Of a DNA stretch of 16,034 nt, positions 12,818-16,034 are shown one piece after another. The stretch is from Chloroflexota bacterium (GTDB lineage Bacteria; Chloroflexota; Dehalococcoidia; Lucifugimonadales; JADFKI01). The translations under genes were made by a program, and so were the position numbers. The notes under the pieces are model-generated. The model saw only the letters and a list, made by a program, of their open reading frames with translations, searched no databases and was not told the origin of the DNA. Every line of letters begins with the position of its first letter. Position 1 is the first letter of the stretch. Where the stretch lies: NCBI GenBank assembly GCA_024648655.1, contig JAGGDZ010000471.1, forward strand, positions 1-16,034. Direction: 5' to 3'.

Positions 12818-15295
12818 ATGATCGACTACGAACCTTTGGAACTTAAAGAATACCTGAATGAAGGTTTGGACGCACTCGGAGCGGGCGCCTCTGCTGAAAT
12901 CGGTCCGCGCCACTTCAGGGGTTTGCCGTTCGCCATAGGGGACGATCCGTCCAGATGCTTCATTTCAATGAACGGTAGCAGCGAGCCGATCAGCATTCCA
13001 GTTGGCAGGTTGGCATCTAGGGTTATCTTCGCTCACAGGCTTATTTCATCCGAAGCTGATGACGGCGAGACGGTAGGAGCGCCTGTCGCCGACTATGTAT
13101 TTTCACAGGAGAATGGGCAGAAACATGTTGTCACCATCAGGGAGAGATTTGAAATTGGCTGTGTACCGATCAACTCCTTCCTTGGTACGTCCGGCCTGCC
13201 CTTCCTTGCGGTTACAGACGGCAAGCATCAGATGATGCCACGCAAGGAGGGGCAATGGCAGGATGTCGGCAAGAGGCAAACCGAGTATCTTCAAGCCACT
13301 GCGCGGAGCTACTTCCTGTGGTGTTGGACCAATCCTGACCCAACTATCCCGGTGGAGTCCATCCGCATCGTGCCTAAAGGACCTGCGTTCGTCATCGCCG
13401 CGGTGACGATTAGCAATGTGGACGAACATCCCTTCGCTCGCCAGGGACGCCGAGAAGCCAAGATTACGATCACCGATCCGGTCCTTGCTGCCAGTCCGTT
13501 CGACCTCGAAGTAGAGGTGGACAGAGGCGACTCCACCTTCGCTTTCCCACTGCCCAAAGATCCCGACGGATTTCTAACGGGATATCATCGCGGATTCGGG
13601 GAGCAAGCCAACGACGAAGCCAGCCCTCTTTACGCGGAGATCTCCGCAGTGCCCTCGGCTACTGTGTCTATCAAGCAGGATGGAGAGTCCATCGCACACC
13701 TATTATGGGGAGAAGTCGAGTCGAAGGGAACAGCCGAGGCTTCCAAGGCGCGCATGGATCTGGCGGATCGCGGACGCAACTGGGTGAAGGTGACGGTCAT
13801 AGACGACGACACAGGCAAGCCCGTGCCGTGTCGTGTGCACTTCAGGTCTCCGGAAGGGATTCCGTATCAGCCGCATGGACACCACAATCAGGTCAACTCG
13901 AACCTCGACACCTGGCACATAGATGTTGGTGGCGACGTGCGCCTGGGGCAAATTACCTACGCATACATAGACGGTCGGTGCGAAGGGTGGCTACCGCGAG
14001 GAGACGTAATCGTCGATGTGGCGCGAGGGTTTGAATACGAGCCTCTGCGGACGAAGGTACGCATCGAGCCGGGACAGCAGAGGCTGGAGCTCCGAATCAA
14101 GCGCTGGATAGACATGAACGCCCGGCGCTGGTTCAGCGGAGACTCCCATGTGCACTTTCTGTCAACGCAGGGCGCGCACCTGGAGTCGAGCGGAGAAGAT
14201 CTCAATGTGGTGAATCTGCTCCAGTCGCAGTGGGGCAGTCTGTTCACCAACACCGAAGACTTCACCGGTAGAGCCAGTGTCATCCAGAACGGCAGTAACA
14301 TCGTTTACGTGTCACAAGAGAATCGTCAGCACTTCATGGGACATATGATTCTGTGGGGCTTGAAAGAGCCAGTGATGCCTTGGTGTTCGGACGGACCGGC
14401 GGAGGCGGAGATAGGCGGTCACATGGAGACCACGCTGGCGCACTGGGCAGACGAAGCACACGCCCAAGGGGCATGGGTCATCAATCCTCACTTCCCGAAC
14501 CCGAATGGAGAGCCGGCCGCGCTGGTCGCCACCGGTCGCCTGGACGGTGTGGAAATGCTGAGGCAGACCCGTCCCAACCACTTAGAGTATTACCGCTATC
14601 TGAATTGCGGCTATCGCCTTCCGCTTGTTGGCGGCACCGACAAGATGAGCAGCGACGTACCGGTAGGCTTGTACCGCACCTACGCCCTGCTGCCGAATGA
14701 CCAGGACTTTACATACGAAAACTGGTGTCGGTCGGTTGCAGGGGGGCGCACTTTCCTGAGTGGCGGACCGATCATTCATCTTTCCGTAGAGGGTAAGGAG
14801 ATCGGCGACACGCTGGCAATTTCCGGGCGAGGAAGCGTGGAAGTCGAAGCTTGGACGGAGAGCATTCTGCCCGTATTTTCGCTGGAGATAGTCCAGAACG
14901 GTCGAGTGGTCGCGCGTACCGAGAGTCGCAGCGGAAGTCGGCGGCTCGAACTCAAGGAGAGTATCAGGATCGACGGACATTCCTGGATTGCGGCTCGGAC
15001 AGGGGCATTCGACTACTTCGACATCGTGCCGCATCACGATGTGTGGAATCGAGGTGTGTTCGCGCACACGTCTCCAATATACGTGGCCTGCGGCGGCGAG
15101 TGGGATATGTTCGATCCTGCCACCGCGCAGTACATGCTCACGCTTATTGAAGGCGATCTGGCATACATCACAGAGACCGCCGGCGTGCGGTCTCCCGGAT
15201 CGGTCACACATCGGCACGGCGAAGACGACCACATGGCATATCTCCAGAGACCGTTCCTCGAGGCAAGAGATGCAATCTTGAACAGGATGCGCTGA
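12818..15295 (+). CDS. Large PHP-superfamily metallohydrolase, CehA/McbA-like
   Basis: An 825-residue protein without an obvious signal peptide or membrane helix, so probably cytoplasmic. The first 430 or so residues are beta-rich. A segment around 320-400 (VKVTVIDDDTGKPVPCRVHF) resembles an Ig-like or carboxypeptidase-regulatory beta-sandwich. The catalytic part starts at WFSGDSHVHFLS, with His444 and His446 as the HxH metal motif. It continues with His558 in NPHFPNPNGEP, which follows a run of helical sequence, and Asp608 in VGGTDKMSS. This order fits the PHP-type fold of CehA/McbA hydrolases, characterised members of which cleave the carbamate insecticide carbaryl. The substrate here is unknown, and phosphoester, carbamate or other ester cleavage is possible. 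The C-terminal 180 residues look like another beta domain. GGAGG seven bases before ATG 12818 supports the start. It is monocistronic as far as visible, bordered by two pseudogenes. Confidence 0.75.
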   Translation: MIDYEPLELKEYLNEGLDALGAGASAEIGPRHFRGLPFAIGDDPSRCFISMNGSSEPISIPVGRLASRVIFAHRLISSEADDGETVGAPVADYVFSQENGQKHVVTIRERFEIGCVPINSFLGTSGLPFLAVTDGKHQMMPRKEGQWQDVGKRQTEYLQATARSYFLWCWTNPDPTIPVESIRIVPKGPAFVIAAVTISNVDEHPFARQGRREAKITITDPVLAASPFDLEVEVDRGDSTFAFPLPKDPDGFLTGYHRGFGEQANDEASPLYAEISAVPSATVSIKQDGESIAHLLWGEVESKGTAEASKARMDLADRGRNWVKVTVIDDDTGKPVPCRVHFRSPEGIPYQPHGHHNQVNSNLDTWHIDVGGDVRLGQITYAYIDGRCEGWLPRGDVIVDVARGFEYEPLRTKVRIEPGQQRLELRIKRWIDMNARRWFSGDSHVHFLSTQGAHLESSGEDLNVVNLLQSQWGSLFTNTEDFTGRASVIQNGSNIVYVSQENRQHFMGHMILWGLKEPVMPWCSDGPAEAEIGGHMETTLAHWADEAHAQGAWVINPHFPNPNGEPAALVATGRLDGVEMLRQTRPNHLEYYRYLNCGYRLPLVGGTDKMSSDVPVGLYRTYALLPNDQDFTYENWCRSVAGGRTFLSGGPIIHLSVEGKEIGDTLAISGRGSVEVEAWTESILPVFSLEIVQNGRVVARTESRSGSRRLELKESIRIDGHSWIAARTGAFDYFDIVPHHDVWNRGVFAHTSPIYVACGGEWDMFDPATAQYMLTLIEGDLAYITETAGVRSPGSVTHRHGEDDHMAYLQRPFLEARDAILNRMR

Positions 15296-15374
15296 ATGAC
15301 ACGAGCACGTCAGAGTGTACACAATACACAGAGAGCGTGACTGAGACATGGTGCGCCAACGTTCAGTGGAATGC

Positions 15375-16034
15375 TTACGCCGGTTCCGTTTGACGGGACA
15401 GGAGGAAGTCGCGCACCCGGCTTATCGTCCGGGCAAAGATGCCTTCAGACTCCTTCCAAAGATATGCCGTAACCTCGGCTTTGGGAGCCAGCGCCACCAG
15501 ATACATCGCGGCTTTATAGGAGTGTGAAGGCGTGTCGTCGGACATTACCATCATTGGCGTCTGACAGGCTCGCGCGAAGTCCCGCGATACGCCGTACATG
15601 AAGTCCGGCTGCGCTCGGCAAAGGTTTGCAGGTACCGCTCGATGACTTCCATCGTCACATCGGAGCGCCGGGCGTATAAATCATGCCCCACAAGTCGTGG
15701 CCGGAATCATATATAGCGTCCGGCGGTGCGCTGGCATGCCCAACGGGGTTGGCACAGCACGGCTGCAACGACACGCTAAGGCGCACGCTATCAGCTTGAG
15801 CGCAAAGGGTCCACCGATGCAATAGCCCAGGAAGTATCTGCCTTTACCGATCCCTTCAAGAACAAGAAAGTTGGATCGTCATCGAATTAGTAGCCGCACC
15901 GGAGGTTCTTTACTCAAGACGATTCTGCGGTCGCAGAACTCCCCTTCGGCAGCCGTAGATGGTATTTCAGGCACGGAAAGCCGGGCCAGATGGCTGTCCG
16001 TGGACGGAGTTAAGCCCAAAATCTGTAGTGTATT
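15375..16034 (-). pseudogene. Alpha/beta hydrolase, multiply frameshifted and cut by window edge
   Basis: Pieces of one alpha/beta-hydrolase-fold protein appear in changing frames on the minus strand. At 15860-15789 it reads KGRYFLGYCIGGPFALKL, with the nucleophile elbow GYCIGG as in dienelactone-hydrolase-like proteins. At 15744-15670 it reads VGHASAPPDAIYDSGHDLWG. At 15664 downward it reads SDVTMEVIERYLQTF. At 15611-15375 it reads QPDFMYGVSRDFARACQTP and then SDDTPSHSYKAA with likely catalytic Asp/His, ending at a normal stop. That requires at least three frameshifts. Another break near 15860-15881 separates an N-terminal open stretch (16034-15879, reading LGLTPSTDSHLARLSVPEIP) that may belong to the same gene. 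The last 74 codons form an open frame but would encode only a fragment. It is convergent with the metallohydrolase, with 79 unremarkable bases between. Confidence 0.75.

Noticed and set aside
14582..15349. 255-codon open frame on the minus strand
   Set aside because: It is antisense to the C-terminal part of the metallohydrolase and has no recognisable domain.
1..16034. CRISPR array, phage module, toxin-antitoxin or defence system
   Set aside because: No regularly spaced direct repeats, Cas proteins, phage structural genes or recognised defence domains were seen. The only mobile-element trace is the transposase remnant.

Overview
The window looks like a chromosomal stretch of an environmental bacterium with moderately high GC. 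The best guess is a marine or sponge-associated Chloroflexota (SAR202/Dehalococcoidia-like). This is inferred from the mix of families: an enolase-superfamily dehydratase with MFS carriers, a CehA/McbA-type metallohydrolase, an alpha/beta hydrolase remnant, and a lexA with a Gram-positive-type CGAAC box. No rRNA or other phylogenetic marker is present, so the assignment is tentative.

Layout: (1) 1-1986, plus strand: the 3' part of a xylulokinase-type FGGY kinase, translationally coupled (GTGA overlap) to a PfkB/fructokinase-type sugar kinase. (2) 1987-3366, plus strand: a promoter and then a zinc alcohol dehydrogenase very close to S-(hydroxymethyl)mycothiol dehydrogenase (formaldehyde detoxification). 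It ends one base from a convergent gene. (3) 8074-3368, minus strand: an apparent four-gene operon. In transcription order it holds a mandelate-racemase-type dehydratase, two tandem paralogous MFS transporters, and an aldo/keto reductase broken by a single in-frame TAA. It reads as a module for uptake or export and catabolism of a sugar acid or related hydroxy-acid, driven by an extended -10 promoter at about 8125. (4) 8198-8283, minus strand: a class II tRNA-Leu(CAA) with its own promoter. (5) 11080-8341, minus strand: a two-HMA CopA-type copper P-type ATPase followed by a small YHS-domain metal-binding protein. (6) 11971-11324, minus strand: lexA with a TTG start and a near-consensus SOS box upstream. 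(7) 12142-12524, plus strand: a decayed 3' end of an IS256-family transposase. (8) 12818-15295, plus strand: a large (825 aa) PHP/CehA-McbA-type metallohydrolase. (9) 15375 to the end, minus strand: an alpha/beta hydrolase gene with several frameshifts.

The notable theme is gene decay. A nonsense-interrupted reductase, a truncated and frameshifted transposase and a multiply frameshifted hydrolase lie beside long intact genes, so assembly error alone is an unlikely explanation for all of them. I did not find a clearly undescribed system. The best candidates for a second look are the dehydratase/tandem-MFS operon, the mycothiol-type dehydrogenase outside its usual host range, and the 825-residue metallohydrolase with its long N-terminal region of unknown role.
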